The notes: generated from the letters alone by a model not told the origin. A DNA stretch of 64,000 nucleotides from Paracoccaceae bacterium (GCA_014872875.1 WKFI01000007.1:112495-176494), one strand, 5' to 3'; shown: positions 26,108 through 35,881, counted from the first letter of the stretch. Program-made: numbers and translations.

Positions 26108-26554
26108 ATGCGCGCCCTCATTCAACGTGTCAGTGACGCCTCGGTCACCGTCGAAGGTAAGGTGGTGGGAGAGATCGGGCCGGGTCTTCTGGTCCTGATC
26201 TGCGCCATGCAGGGCGATGACCAGGCTCAAGCCGATTATCTGACTGCCAAGATCGCAAAACTGAGGGTTTTCAAGGACGACGACGGCCGCATGAATCAGT
26301 CAGTGCGCGACATCAAGGGTTCGGTATTGGTTGTCAGTCAGTTCACCTTGGCCGCCGACACACGCCGAGGCAACCGGCCGGGGTTTTCGCAAGCCGCCGC
26401 GCCGGAGGACGGAAGGCGGCTCTACGAGTATTTCGCGGACCGGTTGGTACAGGAAGGGCTGCCTGTAGAACGGGGCGTTTTCGGTGCCGACATGAAAGTC
26501 CAGTTGCTCAACGATGGGCCGGTGACAATCTGGATCGACACAGAAGACAAGTGA
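26108..26554 (+). CDS. dtd: D-aminoacyl-tRNA deacylase
   Basis: A 148-residue DTD-fold enzyme, the normal family length. The active-site [17 protein letters not shown] contains the SQ-x-x-L stretch. The C-terminal [14 protein letters not shown] contains the G-P-V-T motif, part of the Gly-cisPro chirality filter. It removes D-amino acids wrongly attached to tRNAs, in the cytoplasm. The gene stands alone, 54 nt before the CocE-type hydrolase. Confidence 0.96.
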   Translation: MRALIQRVSDASVTVEGKVVGEIGPGLLVLICAMQGDDQAQADYLTAKIAKLRVFKDDDGRMNQSVRDIKGSVLVVSQFTLAADTRRGNRPGFSQAAAPEDGRRLYEYFADRLVQEGLPVERGVFGADMKVQLLNDGPVTIWIDTEDK

Positions 26555-26608
26555 GGTCCGGGCGAAGGAGCGCTTGACAGAACTGTCCAGCGGTCGAACA
26601 GTCGGGCC

Positions 26609-28606
26609 ATGAAACCGAACACTCCTCCGCTCCGCGATGTTGAAGAACTGCCCGATCTGGGCATCACACTGTCCGATGGCTGCCGATTGTCGGCCAGGGT
26701 CTGGCGCCCTGTCGATGCAGGGGACGAACCAGTCCCGGCCATCCTCGAATATCTGCCCTACCGCAAACGAGACGGCACGTGCGCCCGCGATGCGCTGACC
26801 CATCCCTGGTTCGCGGCACGTGGCTATGCCTGTATCCGCGTGGATATCCGAGGCAATGGCGATAGCGAAGGGTTGATGGAGGACGAATACACCCAGCAGG
26901 AACTTGACGACGCGGTCGAGGTGATCAACTGGCTCGCCGCTCAGCCGTGGTGCAGTGGCACGGTCGGCATGATGGGGATCAGCTGGGGCGGCTTCAACGC
27001 CCTGCAGGTGGCTGCTCTGCAACCTGAAGCACTCAAGGCGATCATCACCCTTTGCTCTACGGCGGACCGCTATGCCGACGACATCCACTACAAGGGCGGA
27101 TGCCTACTGAACGAAAACCTCGGCTGGGGAGCGACCATGTGGTCCTATTCCTCTCGCGCGCCCGACCCTGCCCTGCGCCCCGATGATTGGCGCGAGATGT
27201 GGCTGAACCGGGTTGAAAACGAACCCTTCCTGCCAGCTGTCTGGCTGCGCCATCAGGCGCGGGACGATTACTGGAAGCACGGCTCGGTTTGCGAAGACTT
27301 CTCGCGCATCAAGGCCGCGACACTGGCCATCGGAGGTTGGGGGGATGCCTACAAGAACACCGTTCCGACGCTGGTTGAAAATCTCTCTGCTCCAGTCAAA
27401 GGAATAAACGGTCCTTGGGTGCACAAATACCCGCATTTTGCAGTCCCCGAGCCCCGCATAGGTTTTCTGCAGGAGGCACTGCGCTGGTGGGATCACTGGT
27501 TGAAGGGACTGGATACGGGCGTAGACAAAGACCCGGATTATCGCGCCTATCTGATGGACGGGGTGCGCCCGGCCACCTGGTACGCCAAGCGCCCCGGGCG
27601 TTGGATTGCGGAAAAAACGGGGGCCACATCGCATCTGCCCGTAACAACCCTGCCTCTCAGCGATAAAGGTCTGGGTCAAGCGGGTCCACTGAGCAAAAAG
27701 GTTAGATCCCCACACCACTGTGGCCTTCAGTCAGGGGAATATTGCGCAATCTGGCTTGGACCGGAACTGCCCGGCGATCAGCGTGCCGATGATGCGCTAT
27801 CGGCCTGTTTCGACAGCGCTCCGCTCGAAACGTCCATGGAGATTGTCGGCGCGCCGAAGATTCACCTGCGTCTGAGCGCTGATCGCCCGCAGGCCCAGAT
27901 TGCAGTGCGACTGAACCACGTGCATCCCGATGGCGCTTCAACGCGGATAACCTATGGAGTGCTGAATCTAAGCCATCGGAACAGTCACGCCACACCGGCT
28001 CCGTTGGTGCCGGGCGACACCTATGATGTCACGCTGGACCTGGATCATATCGCCTATCAGGTACCTGCGGGGCATCGGTTGCGGGTAGCAATTTCTTCCA
28101 GTTACTGGCCTTTGATCTGGCCGACGCCCGAGACCGCCGAACTGTCGCTGTTGGACGGTGCCATTGACCTGCCCAGTCGCCCCGCGGGAACCGGCGATGA
28201 AACCCAGTTCGATGCGCCTGAGGCCGCTCTTCCATGGCAGGTGAAGACCCTGCGTGAAGCAAACAACTCCCGTAAGGTCGAGACAGATCTGAAAACCGGG
28301 GAGATCACCATTGTCGTCGAAGATGATTTCGGCAAGGTCGAGGATTGCGAACATGGTCTTGTAAACGGATCCGTGGCCCGTGAACGCTGGACGATTCATC
28401 CCGAGAACCCACTTTCCGCCCGCGGTTGGTGCCATTGGACGGACGAAATCGAACGCGACGACAAAAAACAGAGAACAGAAGCCAAGTGTGAAATGTCGTC
28501 GGATTTGACGCATTTTTTCCTGAATGCCACTCTGGAAGTTTATGAAAACGACGCTCTCGTGTTGGAACGCGACCTGAGCGAAAGCATTCCGCGCCAGAAC
28601 TTGTGA
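26609..28606 (+). CDS. CocE/NonD-family hydrolase (X-Pro dipeptidyl-peptidase-like)
   Basis: A 665-residue serine hydrolase of the peptidase S15/CocE group. The N-terminal alpha/beta-hydrolase domain has VDIRGNGDSEG (about residues 78-88) and the nucleophile elbow GISWGGFNAL (about residues 122-131). The C-terminal jelly-roll domain starts near residue 330 and includes GHRLRVAISSSYWPLIWPTP. Members hydrolyse acyl esters (cocaine esterase), N-acyl bonds or X-Pro peptides. There is no signal peptide, so it is cytoplasmic. It lies just upstream of a peptide-type ABC transporter on the same strand, which suggests it processes an imported amide or ester. Confidence 0.83.
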   Translation: MKPNTPPLRDVEELPDLGITLSDGCRLSARVWRPVDAGDEPVPAILEYLPYRKRDGTCARDALTHPWFAARGYACIRVDIRGNGDSEGLMEDEYTQQELDDAVEVINWLAAQPWCSGTVGMMGISWGGFNALQVAALQPEALKAIITLCSTADRYADDIHYKGGCLLNENLGWGATMWSYSSRAPDPALRPDDWREMWLNRVENEPFLPAVWLRHQARDDYWKHGSVCEDFSRIKAATLAIGGWGDAYKNTVPTLVENLSAPVKGINGPWVHKYPHFAVPEPRIGFLQEALRWWDHWLKGLDTGVDKDPDYRAYLMDGVRPATWYAKRPGRWIAEKTGATSHLPVTTLPLSDKGLGQAGPLSKKVRSPHHCGLQSGEYCAIWLGPELPGDQRADDALSACFDSAPLETSMEIVGAPKIHLRLSADRPQAQIAVRLNHVHPDGASTRITYGVLNLSHRNSHATPAPLVPGDTYDVTLDLDHIAYQVPAGHRLRVAISSSYWPLIWPTPETAELSLLDGAIDLPSRPAGTGDETQFDAPEAALPWQVKTLREANNSRKVETDLKTGEITIVVEDDFGKVEDCEHGLVNGSVARERWTIHPENPLSARGWCHWTDEIERDDKKQRTEAKCEMSSDLTHFFLNATLEVYENDALVLERDLSESIPRQNL

Positions 28607-28718
28607 ACACCGACACCGGGCATGTCGTTTTTAACACTTGCCCGGTGGTTTGAAATGCGCAAATCTTGAAGCGCCAATCAAAAAAAGTGCAAGCGCACCA
28701 CTCAACTGGGAGAAATTG

Positions 28719-30308
28719 ATGAACGACCAGCTCGAATATATGGCCGGCCGCGTGACGGCAGGCAAGATGACCCGTCGCGAGTTCATGGGCAAGGCAGCGG
28801 CCCTTGGGGTTTCCGCAGCCATGGCCAGCACCATGTTTGCTGACGCAGCCAGGGCTGCCTCGCCCGTCAAAGGCGGCACCCTGCGCATAGGGGTTCAGGG
28901 GGGTGAATCCACCAACTCCCAAGATCCGGCCTTGTGGGCGTCCGATGTGCCGATTGCCGGCGGTCGCCAATGGGGTGAAACCCTGGTTGAGGTCGGCCCG
29001 GACGGTCAGCTCGAAGGTCTTGTTGCGGAAAGCTGGGAAGGTACCGCGGACGCCAAGACCTGGCGTTTCAAGATCCGTCAGGGAATCGAGTTTTCGAACG
29101 GCAAATCCGTTACCGCCGAGGATGTGATGCGCACCATGGAGCGCCACACTAACGAAGATTCCCAATCGGGTGCTCTGGGGATCGTCAAAGGCATCGAATC
29201 GATGAAGGCCGATGGCGATGTATTCGAACTGACACTGGGCGTCGGCAATGCTGACATGCCTTACCTGATCGCCGACTATCACCTTGTCATTCAACCGGAT
29301 GGCGGGTTCGACAACCCGACAGCAGCCATTAGTACCGGCGCTTACACGCTGGAAAGCGATGAGCCTGGCGTTCGCATGACCTTCAAGCGCAACCCGAACT
29401 ACTGGGGTGGCGACGACGTTGCTCATTACGATACGACCGAGGTTATCACGCTGAACGATGCCACAGCTCGGACTGCAGCATTGCAGTCGGGTCAGGTGGA
29501 CATCATCAACCGGGTCGAACCGAAAATCGCGCAGCTGCTGGACCGTGCGCCGAACTTGGCCGTACGCAATGTTTCCGGTCGTGGCCATTATGTATTCATC
29601 ATGCATGTGGATACCGCGCCGTTTGACGAAAACGAACTGCGCTTGGCGCTGAAATACGCGATCAACCGCGAAGAGATGGTCGAAAAGATCCTGCGCGGCT
29701 ATGGCGGTGTGGGCAACGACTTCCCGATCAACGCGGCTTACCCGCTGTTTGACTCTTCGATTGCGCAACGCGAGCACAGCCTGGAAAAGGCCGCTGAACA
29801 CTACAAGAAGTCGGGCCATGACGGGTCGCCGATCATTCTGCGGACCGCAGATGGCGCGTTCCCCGGTGCAGTCGATGCTGCCGCTCTGTTCCAACAGTCG
29901 GCCCAAGCAGCCGGTATCCCGTTGGAAATCAAGCGCGAGCCGAATGACGGTTACTGGTCGGAAGTCTGGAACAAGCAACCGTTCTGCGCCTCCTACTGGG
30001 GCGGCCGTCCGGTTCAGGATCAGATGTACACCACTGCATATCTGTCCACGGCGGACTGGAACGATACCCGCTGGAAGGTTGCTTCCTTCGACGAAATGCT
30101 TCTGTCGGCCCGCGCCGAACTGGACGAAGCCAAGCGCAAGGCAACCTATTCGCAGATGGGTCAGATGCTGCGCGACGAAGGCGGCCTGATCCTGCCGATG
30201 TTCAACGACTTCATCGACGCCGTTTCGAACACGGTCCAAGGCTATGAGCCCGACCCGAACGGCCCTGTCATGAACTGGTATGCGTTCAAGAAGACCTGGA
30301 AAGCCTAA
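28719..30308 (+). CDS. ABC transporter substrate-binding protein, family 5 (peptide/opine type), Tat-exported
   Basis: A 529-residue periplasmic binding protein. The N-terminus holds a twin-arginine signal (TRREFMGKAAALGVSAAM) with probable cleavage at ARA-ASP, so it is exported folded. The mature part matches SBP family 5 (DppA/OppA): GGTLRIGVQGG, WRFKIRQGIEFSNGKSVTAE and ALKYAINREEMVEKILRGYG. It should deliver an oligopeptide or similar ligand to the two permeases encoded next. GGGAGA lies 6 nt before the ATG; an in-frame ATG 27 codons upstream lacks such a site. Confidence 0.9.
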   Translation: MNDQLEYMAGRVTAGKMTRREFMGKAAALGVSAAMASTMFADAARAASPVKGGTLRIGVQGGESTNSQDPALWASDVPIAGGRQWGETLVEVGPDGQLEGLVAESWEGTADAKTWRFKIRQGIEFSNGKSVTAEDVMRTMERHTNEDSQSGALGIVKGIESMKADGDVFELTLGVGNADMPYLIADYHLVIQPDGGFDNPTAAISTGAYTLESDEPGVRMTFKRNPNYWGGDDVAHYDTTEVITLNDATARTAALQSGQVDIINRVEPKIAQLLDRAPNLAVRNVSGRGHYVFIMHVDTAPFDENELRLALKYAINREEMVEKILRGYGGVGNDFPINAAYPLFDSSIAQREHSLEKAAEHYKKSGHDGSPIILRTADGAFPGAVDAAALFQQSAQAAGIPLEIKREPNDGYWSEVWNKQPFCASYWGGRPVQDQMYTTAYLSTADWNDTRWKVASFDEMLLSARAELDEAKRKATYSQMGQMLRDEGGLILPMFNDFIDAVSNTVQGYEPDPNGPVMNWYAFKKTWKA

Positions 30309-30323
30309 AGGTCTCGGACAACG

Positions 30324-31280
30324 ATGCATCCGATTGTAAAACTGGTCGCTCAACGCTTAGCGTTGGGCGCCCTCTTGCTCCTCGCCGCTTCGGCCCTGAT
30401 TTTTGGACTGACCGAAGCCCTGCCCGGAGATGCAGCGCAAGCCATCCTGGGCCAATCCGCAACAGCTGAATCACTCGCCAACCTGCGCGAGGAAATGGGC
30501 CTCAACCGGCCTGCACTGACCCGCTATTTCGAATGGCTGGGTGGAATTATGACTGGCGACATGGGTGTCGCCCTGACCAACAAGCTTGATATTGCCGCCA
30601 GCGTTCAGTCCCGCATGGCAAACACGCTGTTCCTTGCTTTCTGGGCAGCCTTGATTTCGGTTCCGCTCGCCATCCTGTTGGGCCTGATCGCCGTTCGGTA
30701 TCAAAACCGCTGGCCGGACAAGATGATCTCGGGCGTGACGCTGGCATCGATCTCGCTGCCGGAATTCATGATTGCTTACATCCTGATCTTCTGCTTCGCG
30801 GTGAAACTGTTCTGGGCACCGTCCTTTGCCAACATCTCTCCGTCGATGCCGCTGCTGGACAAGCTGCACGCGATCGCCCTGCCGGTTGCCGTGCTGGTTC
30901 TGGTGGTGCTTGCACACATGATGCGCATGACCCGAGCGGCCATCCTGAACGTGATGCAATCAGCCTATATCGAAACGGCTGAACTGAAGGGTCTGACAGG
31001 GTTTCAGGTCATCTATCGTCACGCCTTTCCCAACGCCATCGCACCCATCGTGAACGTGGTGATGATCAACATGGCCTATCTGGTGGTCGGCGTGGTCGTG
31101 GTCGAGGTGGTGTTCGCCTATCCCGGAATGGGACAATACTTGGTGGACGCGGTCGTTAAACGAGATGTGCCGGTGGTGCTGGCCTGCGGTGTGATCTTTG
31201 CCGCGGTCTATATCCTGCTGAACATCTTTGCCGACGTCGTGTCGATCTTCACCAACCCAAGGCTGAGGCATCCCAAATGA
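30324..31280 (+). CDS. Peptide-type ABC transporter permease, DppB-like
   Basis: A 318-residue inner-membrane permease with about six hydrophobic segments. It has the family N-terminus (LALGALLLLAASALIFGLTE, ALPGDAAQAILG) and the EAA-like loop ETAELKGLTGFQVIYRHAFPNA near residues 213-234 that contacts the ATPase. It pairs with the next gene to form the translocation pore. Its stop overlaps the following ATG (ATGA), so the two are translationally coupled. Confidence 0.93.
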   Translation: MHPIVKLVAQRLALGALLLLAASALIFGLTEALPGDAAQAILGQSATAESLANLREEMGLNRPALTRYFEWLGGIMTGDMGVALTNKLDIAASVQSRMANTLFLAFWAALISVPLAILLGLIAVRYQNRWPDKMISGVTLASISLPEFMIAYILIFCFAVKLFWAPSFANISPSMPLLDKLHAIALPVAVLVLVVLAHMMRMTRAAILNVMQSAYIETAELKGLTGFQVIYRHAFPNAIAPIVNVVMINMAYLVVGVVVVEVVFAYPGMGQYLVDAVVKRDVPVVLACGVIFAAVYILLNIFADVVSIFTNPRLRHPK

Positions 31281-32095
31281 TGAAGAATATCCCTCTCTCA
31301 GCCATGATCGGATTGGTGATCACGGCGACCTATTTCATCGCGGCTGCTCTCGCTCCGGTCATCGCGCCTTACGGCATGGCCGAAGTGGTGGGCGACGTCT
31401 GGGAACCCTCATCGGCGGAACACCTGCTGGGCACCGACCAGATCGGTCGCGACCTGCTGAGCCGGATGATTTATGGCGGGCGCACCACCATCTGGATCGC
31501 AACACTGGCCACGATCCTGAGTTTCGTGACCGGTTCGACACTGGGCTTCTTTGCCGCCGTAATGGGTGGCTGGGTCGACATGGCGCTGTCGCGCCTTGTG
31601 GATCTGTTCATGTCGATCCCGTCGCTGATCCTGGCGTTGGTCATCCTGTCGTCGATCGAAGCCACGGTGATTACGCTGATCGTTCTGATGGGCCTGCTCG
31701 ACTCGACCCGTGTTTATCGTCTGGCGCGTGCCGTCGCGGTCGACATCTCGGTCATGGACTATGTCGAAGCGGCCCGCCTGCGCGGTGAGAAACTGGCCTG
31801 GATCATCTTCCGGGAAATCCTGCCCAATGCCCTGTCCCCGCTGGTGGCGGAACTGGGTCTGCGGTTCATCTTCATGGTTCTGTTCATCTCGACCCTGTCG
31901 TTCCTTGGTGTTGGCGTTCAGCCACCGCTCGCCGACTGGGGTGGTATCGTGAAAGAGAACAAGGAAGGCATCAACTTTGGTATCGGAGCCGCGTTGTATC
32001 CGGCCGTTGCCATCGCCACTCTGGCCATCTCGGTCAACTTGGTGGCGGACTGGGTGCTGAACCGGACAACCTCGCTGAAAGGAGGCCGCGGATGA
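31277..32095 (+). CDS. Peptide-type ABC transporter permease, DppC-like
   Basis: A 272-residue inner-membrane permease. It has HLLGTDQIGRDLLSRMIYGG at about residues 50-69, the periplasmic signature of DppC/OppC proteins. The ATPase-contact loop VEAARLRGEKLAWIIFREIL lies near residues 163-182, and WGGIVKENKEGI lies close to the C-terminus. It overlaps both the preceding permease and the following ATPase gene by four bases each. Confidence 0.93.
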   Translation: MMKNIPLSAMIGLVITATYFIAAALAPVIAPYGMAEVVGDVWEPSSAEHLLGTDQIGRDLLSRMIYGGRTTIWIATLATILSFVTGSTLGFFAAVMGGWVDMALSRLVDLFMSIPSLILALVILSSIEATVITLIVLMGLLDSTRVYRLARAVAVDISVMDYVEAARLRGEKLAWIIFREILPNALSPLVAELGLRFIFMVLFISTLSFLGVGVQPPLADWGGIVKENKEGINFGIGAALYPAVAIATLAISVNLVADWVLNRTTSLKGGRG

Positions 32096-33729
32096 GCGAC
32101 ACACTTCTCAAGGTTCGCGGTCTCAAGATCGGCGCGACGGTTTATCCGCCTGGGGAAAAGCCCCATGACATCGAGATTGTGCACGGGGTCGATTTCGACC
32201 TCGAGCGCGGCAAGGTGCTGGGGCTGATCGGTGAATCCGGGGCCGGTAAATCCACCATCGGTCTGGCCTCGATGGCCTATGGCCGCGGCGGAGTGAAAAT
32301 CACCGGAGGTGAGGTCTGGGTCAACGGCCGGAACATCCTTGCCTCGGGGATCCGCGACATCCGTAAACTGCGTGGGGCCGAGGTGACTTATGTGTCCCAG
32401 TCGGCAGCTGCATCCTTCAATCCTGCCAAAAAGATCATGGATCAGGTGGTCGAGGCGGCCGTGGGACAGGGCAAGTTTTCGCGCAAGGACGCCGAAGACC
32501 GCGCCCGAACCCTGTTTGCCAAGCTTGGCCTGCCGGATCCGGACAATATTGGCGAGCGGTATCCGCACCAAGTTTCCGGGGGGCAATTGCAACGTTGCAT
32601 GACCGCGCTGGCCTTGTGTCCGGAACCGGATTTGGTGGTGTTCGACGAGCCTACTACGGCACTGGACGTGACCACTCAGATCGATGTGTTGATGGCAATC
32701 AAGGAGGCGATTGCCGACACCGGCGTTGCCGCGTTGTACATCACTCACGATCTGGCTGTGGTCGCACAGGTCAGCGATGACATCATGGTGCTGCGTATGG
32801 GCAATACTGTCGAATACGGCACCACTGATCAGATCATTAACAACCCGCAGGAAGAGTATACTCAGGCGCTTGTCTCGGTCCGCTCCATCACCCACGAAGA
32901 AAAGCCGCCTACTCCGGACCCGGTTCTGAGCGTTCGTAATGTCACGGCGCGCTACAAGGGCACTAATTTCGACGTACTGCACAATGTGAACGTCGATCTG
33001 CATCCCGGGCAAACTCTGGCTGTCGTCGGCGAATCCGGTTCAGGCAAGTCCACGCTGGCAAGGGTGATCACCGGGCTTCTGCCCCCACGCGAAGGTGAGA
33101 TCACCTTTGCCGGGCGGACACTGTCACCGGATCTGGCGGGTCGCAATCTGGAAGATCTGCGCGAATTGCAGATGATCTATCAGATGGCGGATGTGGCGAT
33201 GAATCCACGTCAGACCGTCGGCACGATCATCGGCCGCCCGCTTGAGTTCTACTTTGACCTCAAGGGCAGCGAAAAGCGCAAGCGGATCATCGAACTTCTC
33301 GACGAAATCGAATTGGGTGAAAAGTTCATCGACCGATACCCCGCCGAGCTTTCTGGTGGTCAGAAACAGAGGGTCTGCATTGCACGTTCTCTGGCGGCCA
33401 AGCCCAAGATGATCATCTGTGACGAGGTTACCTCGGCACTGGACCCACTTGTGGCGGACGGCATCCTGAAGCTGCTGCTGGATCTGCAGAAGATCGAGAA
33501 TGTGGCCTATCTGTTCATCACCCACGATCTGGCGACGGTGAAAGCCATCTCGGACAATATCGCGGTGATGTATCAGGGCCAGGTGCAGCGCTACGGCGGC
33601 AAGACCGACGTTCTCAGCCCGCCATTCGACGATTACACCGACCTGTTGCTGAGCTCGGTTCCCGAGATGAAGCTGGGGTGGCTGGAAGAGGTTGTCGCCA
33701 ATCGCAAGATGGAGAGCGCTGGGAACTAA
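32092..33729 (+). CDS. ABC transporter ATPase with two fused nucleotide-binding domains (DppDF type)
   Basis: A 545-residue protein holding two complete ATPase domains, each like a separate DppD or DppF. Domain 1 has Walker A GESGAGKS (about residue 46), signature VSGGQLQRCMTALAL and Walker B DLVVFDEPTTALD. Domain 2 has Walker A GESGSGKS (about residue 312), signature LSGGQKQRVCIARSL and Walker B MIICDEVTSALD. It energises the peptide-type importer. A hairpin terminator follows the gene. The fused arrangement is common in alphaproteobacteria. Confidence 0.94.
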   Translation: MSDTLLKVRGLKIGATVYPPGEKPHDIEIVHGVDFDLERGKVLGLIGESGAGKSTIGLASMAYGRGGVKITGGEVWVNGRNILASGIRDIRKLRGAEVTYVSQSAAASFNPAKKIMDQVVEAAVGQGKFSRKDAEDRARTLFAKLGLPDPDNIGERYPHQVSGGQLQRCMTALALCPEPDLVVFDEPTTALDVTTQIDVLMAIKEAIADTGVAALYITHDLAVVAQVSDDIMVLRMGNTVEYGTTDQIINNPQEEYTQALVSVRSITHEEKPPTPDPVLSVRNVTARYKGTNFDVLHNVNVDLHPGQTLAVVGESGSGKSTLARVITGLLPPREGEITFAGRTLSPDLAGRNLEDLRELQMIYQMADVAMNPRQTVGTIIGRPLEFYFDLKGSEKRKRIIELLDEIELGEKFIDRYPAELSGGQKQRVCIARSLAAKPKMIICDEVTSALDPLVADGILKLLLDLQKIENVAYLFITHDLATVKAISDNIAVMYQGQVQRYGGKTDVLSPPFDDYTDLLLSSVPEMKLGWLEEVVANRKMESAGN

Positions 33730-33763
33730 GTCTTCCCATGTGACAGCTCTGTGAAGAATTGAG

Positions 33764-33803
33764 ATCCCGACGCTTTCCCACTTGGAAGGCGTCGGGATTT
33801 CGC
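33764..33803 (+). terminator. Hairpin terminator after the ABC importer genes
   Basis: ATCCCGACGCTTTCC (33764-33778) pairs with GGAAGGCGTCGGGAT (33784-33798), one G-T pair, followed by TTTCG. The stem is very stable but the T-tract is short. It separates the importer from the phosphatase-superfamily gene. Confidence 0.7.
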
Positions 33804-33885
33804 TATTGGGGGCGCAAACGGACGTGCTGGCCCATTCGGTCGGCCTAGTCTAGGCTAAATTCCAACGCGTCAAAGGAACCGCGCA

Positions 33886-34722
33886 ATGGACAAGAAAGTT
33901 CTTCTCATCATTCTCGACGGTGTGCCCCACCGCAATTTCCGCCGCCTCTTTGGCAACCTGGAAGGCTGGGTCGATAGCGGCGAGGCCAGGGTCTGGAAAC
34001 TGCGCGCGGTGCTGCCGTCGATTTCAGCCAGCTGCTACGCTTCCATTCACACCGGGGTGACGCCGCAAGAACATGGCTGCACCGGCAACGGCAATGTCTT
34101 CCGTCTTAATCACAAGGACATCTTCAGCCAGGTGCGCGAAGCGGGTGGAACAACTGGTGCCGTCACCCATAGTTTCTGGTCTCAGTTCTTCAATCGCCAT
34201 CCGTTCGATTATGTCCGGGACATCGAATACGATGAACCCGACAGCGCAACCATCAACCATGGCCGGTTCCACAGCATGACCGGTTACGGCAAGGACAACC
34301 AGATGACTCCGTCAGATGTGGATCTGTTTGGTACCCTGACCAACCTGTGTCTGCGTTTCGGTCTGGACTACGGCATCTTGCACACCTGCACGCTGGACAG
34401 CATGGGACACCGCTATTTCCATGATTGCCAGGAGATGGATCACGCCTGTTTCGTCATGGATGAAATGCTGGCGCCTTTCATCCCGCGTTGGCGCGCTCTG
34501 GGCTACGACGTGATCGTTACCGCCGATCACGGTCAGGACGAACGCGGCCACCACGGTGGGCGGGGTCCGCTGCAACAGGAAACCGCGCTTTATTATTTCG
34601 GCGATGCGACGGGCCCTTCCGAGGATACCGTGATTGACCAGCTGCAGCTGGCCCCCACGATCCTCAGCATGATGGGAGCGCCGATTGCCGATACCATGAA
34701 AGCCGAACCCTTTCTGAAGTAA
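33886..34722 (+). CDS. Alkaline-phosphatase-superfamily phosphodiesterase/phosphatase
   Basis: A 278-residue protein of the alkaline phosphatase fold, close to nucleotide pyrophosphatase/phosphodiesterases. Metal and nucleophile segments are VLLIILDGVPHRNF (first Asp, about residue 12), SISASCYASIHTGVTPQEHG (nucleophile Ser or Thr region) and VTADHGQDERGHHGG (Asp-His pair and further His). There is no signal peptide, so it acts in the cytoplasm. The substrate is unknown. It follows the importer cluster on the same strand after a terminator, so it may have its own promoter. Confidence 0.78.
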   Translation: MDKKVLLIILDGVPHRNFRRLFGNLEGWVDSGEARVWKLRAVLPSISASCYASIHTGVTPQEHGCTGNGNVFRLNHKDIFSQVREAGGTTGAVTHSFWSQFFNRHPFDYVRDIEYDEPDSATINHGRFHSMTGYGKDNQMTPSDVDLFGTLTNLCLRFGLDYGILHTCTLDSMGHRYFHDCQEMDHACFVMDEMLAPFIPRWRALGYDVIVTADHGQDERGHHGGRGPLQQETALYYFGDATGPSEDTVIDQLQLAPTILSMMGAPIADTMKAEPFLK

Positions 34723-34762
34723 CCTGCCCCAGAGGCGCGTCGGCCGGATCCGAGCGGCGCTC

Positions 34763-34827
34763 CTGCTTCTTTCTGGTCGCAAATACCTCTGCCAGCGGCA
34801 TCGGTCTTTTCCACCGGAAAAGGCCGA
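34763..34827 (+). repeat. Dispersed repeat, family A, copy 2, with adjacent hairpin
   Basis: CTGCTTCTTTCTGGTCGCAA then ATACCTC matches the family A core but lacks the GGGGTGA box. It is followed by a strong hairpin, TCGGTCTTTTCC-ACC-GGAAAAGGCCGA (34801-34827, one wobble pair), that sits exactly between the two convergent genes and could end both transcripts. Confidence 0.6.
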
Positions 34828-34829
34828 CC

Positions 34830-35768
34830 CTATTCTACGTCGTCTTCTTCGTAGGGCCAGATCCCCTGCCCTAATGCCTCTATCGCTATGGAAATGCACT
34901 CGAAGCTATCTCGGGCCTTGGCAACAGTGTGGCGGGCGCGGATATAGCCATGCACCAGCCCCTCTTCGTTACGCCAATGCACATTGCCCCCTGCGCTGCG
35001 AATGCGGTCTGCATAGTCGCATGAATCATCCCTCAGCGGGTCGCAGTCGGCAGTAATCAGATATGTTGGCGGCAAACCTGAAAAATCCGTGTCGCGCAAT
35101 GGCTCGGATGTCGGGTCATCTTCGGGTGGCACGCCATCGTGGCGCACCGTTGAATAATAGATCATGTCTTCCATGGTCAGTAGCGGTGCATGGGCATGCT
35201 CAATGTAGGACGGTTTGTCCATTTCCCCCCCCAACGCCGGATAGATCAGGATCTGCCCCAGCACGTCTTCCAGCCGTCCCCGCGCATGTTGGGCCACCGC
35301 AGCCGCAAGATTGCCACCGGCGCTGTCACCTACCAGAACCAGCGGATCACCATAGGTTTCGAACGCCCATTGGGTGGCCACCCAGCAATCGTCAAAAGCG
35401 GCCGGATGCTTGTGTTCGGGGGCCAGTCGATAATCCACCGACACAACCCGATATCCCGTCTGGGCGCAAAGCTCGGCACAGACGTCGTCGTGGGTTTCCA
35501 GACTCCCCACAACCCAACCGCCCCCATGAAAGAACATCACGGTCCGCGTGGGTCGCCCTGCGGAATAGACCCGAGCAGGAACCCCGGCTGCGCTCAGATC
35601 CTCGGTCTCGATCCCGTCCGGGAAAGGTGGGCGGAAAGCCTGGCACAGGGTCTCATAGACTTGCCGTTGCTCGGCAACGCTGCGATTGACAGCATCGTCC
35701 GGGTAGTATGTGCCGACCGTGTTGATATAGGCCCAGGTTTCTTCATCCAGCAGATGGGTATAGTCCAT
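34830..35768 (-). CDS. Alpha/beta hydrolase, hormone-sensitive-lipase-like esterase
   Basis: A 312-residue esterase of family IV (HSL group). The oxyanion-hole motif is FFHGGGWVVGS (about residues 78-88). The catalytic serine lies in GDSAGGNLAAA (about residues 147-157), and the acid and His are expected near DPLRDD and GLVHGYI. It should hydrolyse short-chain esters in the cytoplasm. GGGAGA before the ATG fixes the start; the longer reading has no site. It is monocistronic, convergent with the phosphatase gene on one side and behind the acyl-CoA synthetase terminator on the other. Confidence 0.88.
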   Translation of the reverse strand: MDYTHLLDEETWAYINTVGTYYPDDAVNRSVAEQRQVYETLCQAFRPPFPDGIETEDLSAAGVPARVYSAGRPTRTVMFFHGGGWVVGSLETHDDVCAELCAQTGYRVVSVDYRLAPEHKHPAAFDDCWVATQWAFETYGDPLVLVGDSAGGNLAAAVAQHARGRLEDVLGQILIYPALGGEMDKPSYIEHAHAPLLTMEDMIYYSTVRHDGVPPEDDPTSEPLRDTDFSGLPPTYLITADCDPLRDDSCDYADRIRSAGGNVHWRNEEGLVHGYIRARHTVAKARDSFECISIAIEALGQGIWPYEEDDVE

Positions 35769-35836
35769 CGACGCTCTCCCTGCCGTTTGGCATTTTTCAG
35801 GAGAGTACGCCGCGCAGCGCATAGATCAAATGAAAA

Positions 35837-35863
35837 ACGGCCGCGCCAAGCGGCGCGGCCGTT
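35837..35863 (-). terminator. Rho-independent terminator after the acyl-CoA synthetase gene
   Basis: AACGGCCGCGCC pairs with GGCGCGGCCGTT around a 3-nt loop. On the minus strand it is followed by TTTTC, 19 nt after the acyl-CoA synthetase stop. The perfect 12-bp GC-rich stem makes this a strong terminator. Confidence 0.85.
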
Positions 35864-35881
35864 GCTGTGGCTTTTGCCAGA

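Noticed and set aside
28305..30353. A 682-codon minus-strand frame
   Set aside because: Antisense to the ABC substrate-binding gene and the end of the CocE gene, both well supported.
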